A stretch of 64,000 nt of DNA from Mariniblastus sp964414815 (GCA_964414815.1 CAYPXY010000011.1:49490-113489), one strand, 5' to 3'; numbered from the stretch's first letter, positions 8,780 through 17,787 are shown. Translations and numbers: made by a program. Notes: generated by a model not told the origin, from the sequence alone.

Positions 8780-9226
8780 ATGCGGCAGCGCTGCAGTCAA
8801 CCTACCTATCGATGCAGCCGAAGTCGGGTCGCAGTACTTCTGTTTGTCAGCGCTGCCGTTTTACAGACCACCGGTAATTTATATGCGGCCGAGCCATCGA
8901 AAACACGGTTGGTCAGTCTGTTGAACAAGCCTTCCTGCGATGATTTGGCTGACGCTCCGGATAAAATTGGGATCAATGAGATTAGGACCAATGAGATTGG
9001 GACCATCTACCGAAGGACTAAAAATGGTTGGGAGGATTCCAGCAAGTGGCGGTTTGAGATTCACTCTGGAGCATCCACCGTGTCGAGTGCAATCAGGAAA
9101 ATTCATCCCGCCATTTGGGGGTTTGCGATACTCGGTGTCGTGATGATGGTGCTGGTGGCAGCCCATGACGAAGATGAAATCGAATCACTGTTTCAGGATT
9201 TCGACCGGTATCTACGTGGACAGTAA
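8780..9226 (+). CDS. Small exported/membrane protein, unknown
   Basis: A 148-residue protein from the ATG at 8780 (preceded by GGGG about 9 bases upstream); an in-frame TTG at 8756 is a less likely start. It has a basic N terminus, a signal-type hydrophobic stretch (VAVLLFVSAAVLQT) ending near NLYAAEP, a middle region of about 65 residues, then one membrane helix (IWGFAILGVVMMVLVAA) and a short acidic tail. A direct-repeat-like segment, INEIRTNEIGT, lies mid-protein. No family was recognised. It converges on glyA, with only 8 bp between the two stop codons. Confidence 0.6.
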   Translation: MRQRCSQPTYRCSRSRVAVLLFVSAAVLQTTGNLYAAEPSKTRLVSLLNKPSCDDLADAPDKIGINEIRTNEIGTIYRRTKNGWEDSSKWRFEIHSGASTVSSAIRKIHPAIWGFAILGVVMMVLVAAHDEDEIESLFQDFDRYLRGQ

Positions 9227-9234
9227 TGCGTTTG

Positions 9235-10485
9235 TTAGACCGTCCAGCCCGCCGCTGGAACCGGGAAATGCTGACAAAGTTCACGAACCTGGCCGCGGAT
9301 TTGTGAGTGAACGGATTCATCGTCAGGATTTGACAGTGCGGTCACGATCCACTGGCCAATCTGCTTCATCTGGTCGACTCCCATTCCGCGAGTCGTCAAT
9401 GCGGGAGTTCCGATGCGAATGCCGCTGGGATCGAGTGGTGGTCGCTCGTCAAATGGAATCATGTTCTTGTTTACCGTGATTCCGCACTGTCCCAAAACAT
9501 TTTCCGCTGTACTGCCTCCGATGGCTTTCGAAGTGACATCGACCAGCACCAGGTGGTTTTCCGTTCCTCCACTGACCAGATTCAATCCGGACGACAGCAG
9601 AACCTCGGCCAGAGCAACCGCATTGGCTTTGATGGCTCTCGCATAGGTTTTGAATTCCGACTCAAGGGCTTCGCCGAAACACACGGCTTTGCCCGCAACC
9701 ACATGCATCAGCGGCCCACCCTGCATGCCGGGGAAGACGGCTGAATTGATTTTCTTGGCCCATTCCTTTTTGCACAAAATCAGGCCTCCCCGCGGACCAC
9801 GCAAGGTCTTGTGGGTTGTTGAGGTCACGAAGTCGGCAACGGGGACTGGATTGTCGTGCTCTCCGCCCGCAACCAGCCCGGCATAGTGGGCCATGTCGAC
9901 GAACAACAGGGCTCCGACTTCATCCGCGATCTCACGAAACTTTGCGTGAGGAATTTCTCGCGGATAGGCACTTGCACCCGCGACAATCATTTTGGGTTTG
10001 TGTTCTCTGGCTAAGGAGGCCACCTGATCAAAATCAATTCGATGAGTGTCCGGCGTGACCCCATAATGGACGAACTTGTAAAGTTTTCCGGACAGGCTCA
10101 GGTGCATTCCGTGGGTGAGGTGGCCACCGTGTGCCAGGCTCAATCCCAGCACGGTGTCGCCCACATCGAGGCTTGACAGATAGACGGCTTGATTGGCCTG
10201 CGATCCGGAACTGGGTTGCACGTTGGCAAACTCGGCCCCGAACAGTTTCTTCGCGCGATCTCTGGCAAGGTTTTCGACCACATCGACGACCTCGCATCCG
10301 CCGTAGTAGCGGCGACCGGGATAGCCTTCGGCATATTTGTTCGTCAGGACGCTGCCGACCGCCTCCATCACGCCGGGACTGGTGTAATTTTCGCTGGCGA
10401 TCATCTCAAGGCCATCTTGTTGGCGTTGAGATTCGTCGAGAATGGTTTGCCAGATTTCAGGATCGCGAGAGTGGAGGGTTTTCAT
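9235..10485 (-). CDS. glyA: Serine hydroxymethyltransferase
   Basis: PLP-dependent interconversion of serine plus tetrahydrofolate with glycine plus 5,10-methylene-THF, the main entry to one-carbon metabolism, in the cytosol. Length is 416 residues, standard for bacterial GlyA. Diagnostic motifs include ASENYTSPGVMEAVGS at the N terminus, YPGRRYYGGCEVVD, the GGHLTHG loop and the PLP-lysine signature TSTTHKTLRGPRGG. It is a single leftward gene. A REP-like hairpin lies at 10564-10584, between its start and the upstream gene. Confidence 0.97.
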   Translation of the reverse strand: MKTLHSRDPEIWQTILDESQRQQDGLEMIASENYTSPGVMEAVGSVLTNKYAEGYPGRRYYGGCEVVDVVENLARDRAKKLFGAEFANVQPSSGSQANQAVYLSSLDVGDTVLGLSLAHGGHLTHGMHLSLSGKLYKFVHYGVTPDTHRIDFDQVASLAREHKPKMIVAGASAYPREIPHAKFREIADEVGALLFVDMAHYAGLVAGGEHDNPVPVADFVTSTTHKTLRGPRGGLILCKKEWAKKINSAVFPGMQGGPLMHVVAGKAVCFGEALESEFKTYARAIKANAVALAEVLLSSGLNLVSGGTENHLVLVDVTSKAIGGSTAENVLGQCGITVNKNMIPFDERPPLDPSGIRIGTPALTTRGMGVDQMKQIGQWIVTALSNPDDESVHSQIRGQVRELCQHFPVPAAGWTV

Positions 10486-10563
10486 ATAAAGGCTTATTTT
10501 GAATTTGTCCCGGAACGTAACGTAGCCGCATCTTTCAGAGAATCGGGTTCCGAGACGTAAAAC

Positions 10564-10584
10564 GCGAGTCTCGGAGAGACTCGC
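10564..10584. repeat. REP-like palindrome with GGA loop, copy 1
   Basis: Perfect 9-bp stem GCGAGTCTC / GAGACTCGC around a GGA loop, followed by CTACAC. The same structure with one compensatory base-pair change is at 15713-15733. It lies between two leftward genes and has no T-run. Confidence 0.8.
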
Positions 10585-10614
10585 CTACACGAGAGGCAAG
10601 TCCGCAACGAGCGA

Positions 10615-12051
10615 CTATTGTACTTTCTTGATGGTGACTTCCAAGACGCCTTCATTGTCACTGATACGGGCCGTTGATTCATTGATCCGCAGGCAAAGCG
10701 TGCCTGATGTTTTGATGGTCATGTCGGCAGATTCGCCTGCCGAGACCGGATCGAGCAACCCGGCAATGGCGGCGGCCGAATCTTCCGAATCGACCTGCAC
10801 GGTGCCGATCAGCAAAACTCCCAGGGGCTTGCCCTGATGATAATCAAGGGTGATTCCGTTGGCGGTGCTGATCCAGGGAATGGTTCGATCGCCCTCGATG
10901 GACTGGCCGACGGTGTATCGGCTGGAGCAGAGAATCTGAATGCGATCCCCCTGCTCTACTTTGATTTCGGTTGCCTGCCATCCGTGATCGGTTCGCAGCA
11001 AAATGGTTTCAGCCGCAGCGTCCTTGCGGATCGTGGTGGTGGATGACAGGCAGGTGCGCGGGACGTCGGTGCCGTAATCGAGCTCGTGGACATAGAGTTG
11101 CCAGTCGCGATCGAGCGTTTCCCAATGCGGGGTCAATGCTTCATAGATGCTCCTCTCGAATCGGGAGATCGGTTGATTGCATTGTTGATGCAGCTTGGCA
11201 AATGGAGCCTTGCTCAGCTCATGGTTTGACAGGAATTCGCAAAGTGCCCAAGCCCAACCGTAGTAGCGAACATCACGGAAGGAGTGGTTGGGCAGGAACA
11301 TCGCTTCCTTCAAACTCAGCCCCTGATTCTGAGCGAGGTCTTTTTGAACCAGGGTCACGCGCCCCCAGTACGGGACAAGATTGCGGTCGTTCGGTGAGAG
11401 GTTGAGCGTCAATTGAAACGGCGGTTTTCCATCTGCGGCATCAAGTTGATGCAGTGCCAGTTTCTCGGCCATCCCTTCGGCGAACCAGGGACAGCCCTGA
11501 CCGTTGAGAAACCAGGCCATAAATGCATGAGTGCCCTCATGCAGCAAAAGATGTCGCGTGTAGTAGGGACCAGGCTGAACATAGACCCACATGTTTCTGC
11601 CATGTTGGAACCCGGCGGGAAATCGCGGCAAGTCCGGTGGAATCAGTCCCGCTTTTTGAAAGCGGGCTTCGTCTTCCATCACAAACGCACGTATCTTCCA
11701 GGATTCGGTTCGTTGTTGAGGGATTGAAAAATATTCGCACCACTGAGCGATTGCCAAATCAAAAATCTGCGGTAGCTGATCGACGTCGTCACGGCCACGA
11801 GCGTCGGTGTACAATTCCAGATGTGTGCTGTTCGTGATTCGAATACCGGTGGCCAGAACCCGGTCTTGGTCGATTTCAAACGGAGGTGGTTGCTGTGGGT
11901 TGATGCGCTGCATCCGGTCGCTGATTGCGTCGGGTTCTTGAGAAACGACCGAAATTATTAATGTGAAATTTAATGCATTTATGATGAGGGCGATTGAAGC
12001 AAGAGCAGCAATTGTTTTGATGGAGGTTCTGTTCATCATGCGATTATCCAC
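10615..12051 (-). CDS. Exported HExxH metalloprotease-like protein
   Basis: A protein of up to 478 residues. The listed GTG start at 12051 overlaps the upstream gene by 8 bp; ATGs at 12039 and 12036 are equally possible. A signal or anchor helix covers about residues 12-36. The mid-region has a gluzincin-type zinc site: HEGTH (171-175), with the third ligand plausibly Glu-192 in WFAEGMAE, the pattern of peptidase MA-like enzymes. The C-terminal 130 residues (from about CLSSTTT) look beta-rich, with carbohydrate- or matrix-binding character. It probably acts outside the cytoplasm. The substrate is unknown. Confidence 0.75.
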   Translation of the reverse strand: MDNRMMNRTSIKTIAALASIALIINALNFTLIISVVSQEPDAISDRMQRINPQQPPPFEIDQDRVLATGIRITNSTHLELYTDARGRDDVDQLPQIFDLAIAQWCEYFSIPQQRTESWKIRAFVMEDEARFQKAGLIPPDLPRFPAGFQHGRNMWVYVQPGPYYTRHLLLHEGTHAFMAWFLNGQGCPWFAEGMAEKLALHQLDAADGKPPFQLTLNLSPNDRNLVPYWGRVTLVQKDLAQNQGLSLKEAMFLPNHSFRDVRYYGWAWALCEFLSNHELSKAPFAKLHQQCNQPISRFERSIYEALTPHWETLDRDWQLYVHELDYGTDVPRTCLSSTTTIRKDAAAETILLRTDHGWQATEIKVEQGDRIQILCSSRYTVGQSIEGDRTIPWISTANGITLDYHQGKPLGVLLIGTVQVDSEDSAAAIAGLLDPVSAGESADMTIKTSGTLCLRINESTARISDNEGVLEVTIKKVQ

Positions 12052-12928
12052 GACTGGGCATCACGGGCTGCATCATCATACGATCGAATGTTTCTGCAAA
12101 ACGGATTGGCGAGCCTTCGTCAAAAGTGAAATAGAGCGACGGCTCGATCAGTTCGACTTCCATCAATGTCGGCTCGTCATTCCAGTAGACGAAATCGACT
12201 CTCGCATATAACAAGGTTTCGCCCAGTTGATCGATGACTTGTTGCCCGGTCTCGAGTAGATCGGGTGAGGGGGCAATGCTTTGGAGGAATCCGCCGTGTT
12301 CTTCCTGCACTCGAAAGTCACCCTCTTTTGGTTGTTTGAGGATCGCGTGACTGAATTGGCCGCCGAAGTAAATCAGTGAAAACTCACCGATGGTATGGAT
12401 GGTTTCAACAAACGGCTGCACCATGAACGGTTTGTCACGAAACGTGCATTGGGCGGCGTCTCGATGGTTGGGGCTGGCCTGATCAATCACAAACGTGTCA
12501 TCGGCATTAGCACCTACGACGGGTTTGACAACGATTTTTCCGGCGACGGATTCTTCAAGCCAGCGATCGAGATCACCGGGGACCATTCGGTCGGCCCACT
12601 GCGTCGGTAGAATCCGGATGCCTTTTCGCTGCAGATCCCGCAAGTAGTTTTTGTTCAGGTTCCACTGGCAGTACGAAAACGAATTAAACAGTTTGGTGCC
12701 GCAGGCTTCGATCTGTTCGAGCGTTGCCAGAAATGCTTGGGTGTGCTTTTGGTAGTCCCAGGTGGATCGAATGATGACCGCTTCGAATTCTCTCCAGTTG
12801 ACATGGGGGCGGTTCCATGGGATCTCTTCGACTTGCCAGCCGAGCTGGGCCATGGGGCCGTAAGTCAGGGAGTCGTAAGCGTGAAAGCCACTCAAATCCT
12901 CCATGGTGAGGTAGGCGCATGGTCTCAT
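12044..12928 (-). CDS. ATP-grasp domain protein (RimK/glutathione synthetase-like)
   Basis: A 294-residue protein using the ATG at 12928. A longer frame continues upstream but runs through the terminator of the preceding gene, so that extension is rejected. ATP-grasp features are visible: GKIVVKPVVGANADDTF (the lysine and glycine-rich nucleotide loop), PFMVQPFVETIHTIGEFSLIYFG and VDFVYWNDEPTLMEVELIEPSL with the metal-binding acidic/Asn pattern. Such enzymes ligate a carboxylate to an amine using ATP. The natural substrate cannot be read from sequence. It is coupled to the downstream protease-like gene by an 8-bp overlap if that gene uses its GTG start. Confidence 0.8.
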   Translation of the reverse strand: MRPCAYLTMEDLSGFHAYDSLTYGPMAQLGWQVEEIPWNRPHVNWREFEAVIIRSTWDYQKHTQAFLATLEQIEACGTKLFNSFSYCQWNLNKNYLRDLQRKGIRILPTQWADRMVPGDLDRWLEESVAGKIVVKPVVGANADDTFVIDQASPNHRDAAQCTFRDKPFMVQPFVETIHTIGEFSLIYFGGQFSHAILKQPKEGDFRVQEEHGGFLQSIAPSPDLLETGQQVIDQLGETLLYARVDFVYWNDEPTLMEVELIEPSLYFTFDEGSPIRFAETFDRMMMQPVMPSRG

Positions 12929-12994
12929 GGGTTCATTCCGATGTTTTTCAATTTTTCCGTAGCTTTTCCAGGGCTGTGAGTTTAATTTTTCCAT

Positions 12995-13025
12995 AAAAAA
13001 ACGCCAGCCGAGTGGCTGGCGTTTG
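12995..13025 (-). terminator. Intrinsic terminator after Cys-rich peptide gene
   Basis: A 9-bp GC-rich stem, ACGCCAGCC / GGCTGGCGT (13001-13009 with 13014-13022), loop GAGT. On the minus strand it is followed by seven T residues. It ends the 13051-13479 transcript and marks the ATP-grasp gene as a separate unit. Confidence 0.9.
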
Positions 13026-13050
13026 TCATTCAATCCGATTCGAATCGGGA

Positions 13051-13479
13051 TTAGTAGCAGCAACCGTTGGAACGACCTGCCGATGCCAGGCGGCCCCGGA
13101 ATCCACGGATGATTTGTGGACGAGCCGAGAGCCGATTGCCACGTGAGTAACCGCAGCAGTCGTTGGCTGGTGCATAGTGGTTGTTGCAACCACATGCTGA
13201 TGAACCGAAGCTGGCTACGGGGGCAGCAAAAGCAACAACGGGTGAGCCGCACCCGCAACCACTGCCGGTCACGACATTTTCGCCGGCATGCGGAGGAAGT
13301 GGCTGGCCTTCTACAACCGTTGCGACATCTGGTACCGGTACGGCGGGCGTTACGTCATCTTGTGCCGAAGTGAGTACGACGGCTGAATCGGGAACTTCAA
13401 CCACCGATTGAACTTCTTGAGCCGAGACACCTGCCACATACAGCAAGCCACTAAATAGTACAACGAACAAATTCTTCAT
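13051..13479 (-). CDS. Small secreted Cys-rich protein
   Basis: A 142-residue protein with a clear signal peptide (MKNLFVVLFSGLLYVAGVSAQ, cleavage likely after VSA), a Val/Pro-rich acidic middle, and a C-terminal half with eight cysteines in pairs (GCGCG, ACGC, DCCG, GCCY) plus basic Arg residues. No family was recognised. Its own promoter region and a strong intrinsic terminator indicate a well-expressed single gene. The paired cysteines suggest disulfides or metal binding in an extracytoplasmic site; that is inference. Confidence 0.75.
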   Translation of the reverse strand: MKNLFVVLFSGLLYVAGVSAQEVQSVVEVPDSAVVLTSAQDDVTPAVPVPDVATVVEGQPLPPHAGENVVTGSGCGCGSPVVAFAAPVASFGSSACGCNNHYAPANDCCGYSRGNRLSARPQIIRGFRGRLASAGRSNGCCY

Positions 13480-13686
13480 TTGAAATTCTCTTTAACTAAG
13501 TGTTGGGAATTAAATTCCATTTCGACTGATCCTGATCCCTTATAAGATACCCCGATTGATTGAGAGGTCAATACCCAAGCCGTAAATGTCGCAATGTCAC
13601 CCCAGCCGTTAAAGCTTTGTCAGGTGGTAATGTTTGCCGTTGCCGACTGAGTGCAGCAAGTATGGCGTTCACGGGAAATGGAATCG

Positions 13687-13937
13687 CTTAGCCACAAGCC
13701 GACGGGGGTTGCTGCCAAAAATGTATTGCAATGCCGAAATCATTCCATCAGCAAACCCCCAAGGCGCGTGGGGCGCTGGTTGCTGGTATTTTATTGGGAG
13801 ACGGTTTGGTTTCGGAGGCTGTACCCGGCCGTCGCGCCTGCGCCGACCACCTCTCGATCTTCGGGCTTCAATCAACTGGCTCAACGACAACGTAAGGTCG
13901 CTTCTAACCAATGGTCGGCTTCGGCTTGCGGCTAAAC
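13687..13937. repeat. Structured intergenic element, copy 2 (inverted)
   Basis: About 251 bp, the same element as at 7455-7708 but in reverse orientation. The terminal repeat at 13922-13937 matches copy 1 exactly; the other end at 13687-13701 has diverged (CTTAGCCACAAGCCG). The G-rich stem is kept as GGGGGTTGCTG (13704-13714) / CAGCAAACCCCC (13749-13760), and the GGTCGGCGCAGGCGCG block is present on the minus strand. It lies between the Cys-rich peptide gene and the 3' end of miaB. No gene is seen in the 13480-13985 gap. Confidence 0.82.
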
Positions 13938-13985
13938 AGTTTGCTTGTCGTGAACGGTTGCAGATTGTACGAGTGCAGCGACGAT

Positions 13986-15545
13986 CTAATGACTTAACGA
14001 CACCAGCCCTGAAGTCGACTGGCCAGTCAACACAGTCCCCATCAAGGTAAATGGGCTTACATCATAGATTCCGATTCGAATCGATTGCCCCACCAGCCGG
14101 GTGGTTCCATCGAAGACAACAATTCGGTCGCAATGCGTTCGACCCGTCAGTTGAATCGGAACGCCATCGGCGACCTGTGGATGATGGTATTCGTTGAGGC
14201 CACTGGCGGTCGCATGATCAAAATCCGTTTTGCCTAAATCAGTGGGGGCAACGTCAGGCTTGTCCGTATGGGGCCGTTCAATCTGATTTTCGGAGGAACC
14301 AAATCGTTTGCTGGGGCCTTCCACCAGCACTTCGACGGTCTCGCCCAGAAATCGCTGGTTGTCTTCTTCGCTGATTCGGTTTTGCACGGCCAGCAACTCG
14401 TTGTTTCGCCTTCGTTTGACTTCGAACGGAATGTCATCTTTCAGAAGGGAGGATGCCTTGGTACCAGGCCGTTCACTGTATTTGAAAATGAAGCTATTTT
14501 TGAACCGGCATTCCTCGATCAACTGAACACTTTCCTGAAACTCATCTTCCGACTCGCCACAGAATCCGACAATAAAGTCGCTCGAAACTGCCGCTGAATC
14601 GCCGAGGGTTTCGCGAATGCGGCCCATCATTTCGCGATAGTCGCCGACGGTGTAGCCGCGTTTCATGCGTTTGAGCACGGCGTCCGATCCCGATTGCAGC
14701 GGTACGTGCAAGTACGGCGAGACTTTCTTCAAGTCGTGCACGGCTTGCAGCAAATCGTAAGTCATGTCTTTGGGATAGTTCGTCACGAACTTGATTCGTT
14801 CCAGACCACTGATGTCGTGAAGTCGATACAGCAAGTCGGCCAGCCGAGTGGTTTGCCCGTCCGGGTCGATGTGTTTGTAACTGTTGACGGTTTGCCCGAG
14901 CAACGTGATTTCTTTAGCGCCTTGGTCGGCCAGTACTTGGGCTTCCTCGACGATCTGGTCGGGATGGCGGCCTTGTTCTGGGCCGCGCGTCATGGGGACG
15001 ATGCAGTAGGTGCAAAACTTGTCGCAGCCAATCTGGATTCTGAGAAATGCCTGAAACGGAGTCGGACGCATGGTCGGATCACGTAGTGGATCGAAAGTTT
15101 CGTGGCTTCGTTTGATTTGTTGAAGCGGTCCGTCGGTCCGTTTGAGGCTCAGCGCGGCATGTTGTCCTCCTTCACTTCGGGCTTTGGCGATCAGGTCCGG
15201 AATCTGCTGGAGCTGTCCCGGACCGGCGATGATGTCGACATACGGAGCACGCTTGAAGATCAGTTGCTGATCCTTCTGAGCCATGCAGCCCATGACACCG
15301 ATGATCTTGTGCGGATTGCGCTTCTTTTCGTTTCGCAGCCGCCCGAGCGCACTGTACGTTTTGTTTTCGGCCTGTTCACGGACGCTGCAGGTGTTGAACA
15401 GAATCGTATCGGCATCCTCGACCGTGCCCGTCAATTCATAGCCTCGTTGGCGCAAACTGGCTACGACCATTTCGCTGTCGAGCATATTCATCTGGCAGCC
15501 AACGGTTTCGATGTAAAGTTTATGTTGGGGCGAAGAGTTCATCAT
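13986..15545 (-). CDS. miaB: tRNA-2-methylthio-N6-dimethylallyladenosine synthase
   Basis: Radical-SAM methylthiotransferase that converts i6A37 to ms2i6A37 in tRNAs. The N-terminal UPF0004 domain carries the auxiliary-cluster cysteines in VGCQMNMLDSE (Cys-17), NTCSVREQAENK (Cys-53) and GVMGCMAQ (Cys-87). The radical-SAM cluster CxxxCxxC is in GCDKFCTYCIVP (Cys-174, 178, 181). A TRAM domain ends the protein. At 519 residues it is longer than typical MiaB (about 440-475); the excess is an Asp/His/Pro-rich insert of roughly 45 residues inside the TRAM region. Paralogues (RimO, MtaB) are less likely given the motif spacing. Confidence 0.93.
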   Translation of the reverse strand: MMNSSPQHKLYIETVGCQMNMLDSEMVVASLRQRGYELTGTVEDADTILFNTCSVREQAENKTYSALGRLRNEKKRNPHKIIGVMGCMAQKDQQLIFKRAPYVDIIAGPGQLQQIPDLIAKARSEGGQHAALSLKRTDGPLQQIKRSHETFDPLRDPTMRPTPFQAFLRIQIGCDKFCTYCIVPMTRGPEQGRHPDQIVEEAQVLADQGAKEITLLGQTVNSYKHIDPDGQTTRLADLLYRLHDISGLERIKFVTNYPKDMTYDLLQAVHDLKKVSPYLHVPLQSGSDAVLKRMKRGYTVGDYREMMGRIRETLGDSAAVSSDFIVGFCGESEDEFQESVQLIEECRFKNSFIFKYSERPGTKASSLLKDDIPFEVKRRRNNELLAVQNRISEEDNQRFLGETVEVLVEGPSKRFGSSENQIERPHTDKPDVAPTDLGKTDFDHATASGLNEYHHPQVADGVPIQLTGRTHCDRIVVFDGTTRLVGQSIRIGIYDVSPFTLMGTVLTGQSTSGLVSLSH

Positions 15546-15712
15546 TTGAAAATGGATGGTCAGGCAAACGCAATCGGAGAAGTCAGTCTACCACAACCGC
15601 TATTTCTGGACAAACAGAATGTAAAAATCGAACATTTCCGGCCAGACGATCTTATGGCGACTGGCAGGTAAAAGTTTACCCGAGCAGTATTGTGTTTCCC
15701 AGACGCTGAGTT

Positions 15713-15733
15713 GCGAGTCGCGGAGCGACTCGC
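15713..15733. repeat. REP-like palindrome with GGA loop, copy 2
   Basis: Perfect 9-bp stem GCGAGTCGC / GCGACTCGC with a GGA loop, followed by CTACAC as in the copy at 10564-10584. One stem position changed from T-A to G-C, a compensatory substitution. It lies in the 252-bp gap between fmt and miaB, where no gene is seen. Confidence 0.8.
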
Positions 15734-15797
15734 CTACACTAGGGTACGTCTTAATCTGCCGGTCGCCTAAGCAGCACGCCGCCTTCGTGACCTGCCT

Positions 15798-16859
15798 TCA
15801 ATTCGATTCGAACCGCTGTCCGGCCTCGAGTGAATGCCCTCTCAGGAACTCTGTGATGTCCATTTTTCGTTTTCCAGCAGGCTGAACTTCAAGGACTGCG
15901 AGAAGCCCATTGCCTGTTTTGACCCACAGTCGCTTCTTGTCGACGATGGCTACTTCACCGGGAAGCCTTGCGTCCAGTGATTCGCTCAGTGATTCGCCCA
16001 GTGATTCGCCCAGTGATTCACGTGCGGCTTGGTCCAGGGGTTCAGTCACTTCCTGTTCGCCGACGGCTTGGACACAATCGCCGACAGCTTGAGCGCGATG
16101 AATGATCAATCGATGAGATTGGTTGGATGAGGGATCGAGCCAACGCGTCCAGGAACCTGGCCAAGGCTGGAAAGCACGAATCTGATTGACGATCGGATCG
16201 GCCGATCGCGACCAATCCACTTGACCATCGCTCTTGCTCAGTCGAGGTGCCTTGGTGGCAAGTCGGCGATCTTGCGGCGTTCCTATCGGAGACTTTCCAT
16301 CCCACGGTCCAAGCATCTGGATCGCGCGATGCACAGGCTCAATGCTCAACTGCGACAACTTCGTTTCAATATCGCCAGTGGTTTCCATCGGGCCGATTGG
16401 CAGGGTGGCGGTGGTCAACACCGGACCGCCGTCGAGTGCCGGCGTGAGAAGGAAAACAGTGACTCCGGTTTCTATTTCCCCGTGATAGATTGCCCAGTGG
16501 ATCGGTGCGGCGCCACGATACTTGGGCAGCAACGACCCGTGGAGGTTGATGCCTCCTTTGCTCGCCGCGCTCAAACACGGACGGGAGAGAATCTGGCCAA
16601 AGTCACAAACGACAAACAAATCTGCTTGAAGCTCTGATAGCTGTTCGATGAACGGCGGTTCATTCACACTGGAGGGATCGTAGATTGGAAATCCATACGA
16701 TTGGCAGAGGTCACGAACGGGATTTTCCGACTCTTTTCGGCGTTTTCCTGAGTCCAGAATCGGTCGTGTCACCAGCGCGACCACCTCATGGTCCGACTCG
16801 ACCAGCGATGTAAACGTCGGGACAGCAAACGGGCCGGTTCCAAAAAGAATGATTCTCAT
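15798..16859 (-). CDS. fmt: Methionyl-tRNA formyltransferase
   Basis: Formylates initiator Met-tRNA using 10-formyl-THF. The catalytic Asn/His region is INLHGSLLPKYRGAAPIHWA and the essential Asp lies in LTPALDGGPVLT. Length is 353 residues against about 315 normally. The surplus is a linker before the C-terminal domain that includes a low-complexity ESLGESLGESLSESL stretch encoded by four 12-bp repeats (15975-16022). It lies 12 bp after def, the usual def-fmt pairing, so the formylation and deformylation steps are co-transcribed. Confidence 0.95.
   Translation of the reverse strand: MRIILFGTGPFAVPTFTSLVESDHEVVALVTRPILDSGKRRKESENPVRDLCQSYGFPIYDPSSVNEPPFIEQLSELQADLFVVCDFGQILSRPCLSAASKGGINLHGSLLPKYRGAAPIHWAIYHGEIETGVTVFLLTPALDGGPVLTTATLPIGPMETTGDIETKLSQLSIEPVHRAIQMLGPWDGKSPIGTPQDRRLATKAPRLSKSDGQVDWSRSADPIVNQIRAFQPWPGSWTRWLDPSSNQSHRLIIHRAQAVGDCVQAVGEQEVTEPLDQAARESLGESLGESLSESLDARLPGEVAIVDKKRLWVKTGNGLLAVLEVQPAGKRKMDITEFLRGHSLEAGQRFESN
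15975..16022. repeat. In-frame 12-bp tandem array inside fmt
   Basis: Four contiguous 12-bp units of the type CAGTGATTCGCC: two identical, one with one mismatch, and a last unit with two mismatches. They encode Glu-Ser-Leu-(Gly/Ser) repeats. Copy-number change would keep the frame, so it would only alter linker length. Confidence 0.85.
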
Positions 16860-16871
16860 GGTGTGTGCGCT

Positions 16872-17459
16872 TTAGCAGTACTTCACTTCGATTTCCTTGA
16901 GCCGCAGCAAGATCGACGCATGATCCGGCAGTTCGCCGGTCGATTGCTTGCTTTGGAAATCAACTTCGAATTCGTAGAGCTGATCGTCGATCAGCTTCCG
17001 GGTTGACTCTGCGATGCGGTCGATGAACAGGACACCCTGCAGATGATCGTTTTCATGCTGGACCGCGCGAGCAAACAAACCGTCGACGGTGAGGTCGATC
17101 TTGTTTCCCGAAAGATCGTATCCCTGAATGTGAACTTGTTCTGGCCGTGCGACTCTGGCATTGATTCCCACCAGACTCAGGCATCCTTCTTCGGCCTCAC
17201 TGACTCCTTTCGGTGATGCGATGACCGGATTGATGATCACCCGTTCCTCGCCTTGGCCCTTTTCGCCCGCCAGATTGAGGATAAACAGTTGCAGCGGCAA
17301 ATCCACTTGATTGGCTGCCAGGCCGATGCCTTTGGCCTCGTACATCAGCTCAAACATTTGCTGCACGATTTCTTTGAGTTCGCGATCCACGCGTTTAACC
17401 GGCTTTGATTTAAAACGCAAGGCCGGATGGGGATATTGGACGATTTGCAATTGAGTCAA
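16872..17459 (-). CDS. def: Peptide deformylase
   Basis: Metalloenzyme that removes the N-formyl group from nascent proteins. All three motifs are visible: GIGLAANQV (motif 1), EEGCLSL (motif 2, metal Cys) and QHENDHLQG (motif 3, HExxH; the usual residue after HE is Ile/Phe/Leu, here Asn). Length is 195 residues, within the family range. There is no ATG: translation starts at TTG, either 17459 or the next TTG three codons later, which has better spacing to the GGGAG ribosome site. It is the first gene of the def-fmt operon. Confidence 0.94.
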   Translation of the reverse strand: MTQLQIVQYPHPALRFKSKPVKRVDRELKEIVQQMFELMYEAKGIGLAANQVDLPLQLFILNLAGEKGQGEERVIINPVIASPKGVSEAEEGCLSLVGINARVARPEQVHIQGYDLSGNKIDLTVDGLFARAVQHENDHLQGVLFIDRIAESTRKLIDDQLYEFEVDFQSKQSTGELPDHASILLRLKEIEVKYC

Positions 17460-17787
17460 GCTCCCTTAAAGAGAAAAAGTGAAAGCACTATAAAATCGAC
17501 TTATATTTTTTGGGCTGGTCTATTAGTGGCTCACGTGGAAAAAAAATCAAGTTGCGTCGAGACAATTTTTTTCGCTGCGATGACTTGACAAGGATTTGTA
17601 TTTGCCGCGCCCTCTAAATTTTCGGGAGATTCATTCAGGGTTGCTTGATTGGGGCCGGCTCGAAAGCGAGCCAATTGGGAAAGCGAGTCAGGAAAAAGGC
17701 GCATGTCCGTTTTCAAAATGGAGCCAGAAATATTTTTCAAAAAATTAATTGATGAAAATTTTGTGGGGACTTGCTTGACAATTTTTG
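17460..17787. other. AT-rich intergenic region upstream of def
   Basis: A 328-bp AT-rich region between def (leftward) and a weak rightward reading frame. TTGACA at 17774-17779 resembles a -35 box facing right, but no good -10 box follows at 17 bp. A leftward promoter for def is expected here and could not be pinned down. Confidence 0.4.

Noticed and set aside
12929..13258. N-terminal extension of the ATP-grasp gene
   Set aside because: It runs through the terminator and the end of the Cys-rich peptide gene, in another frame; the ATG at 12928 gives normal ATP-grasp length.
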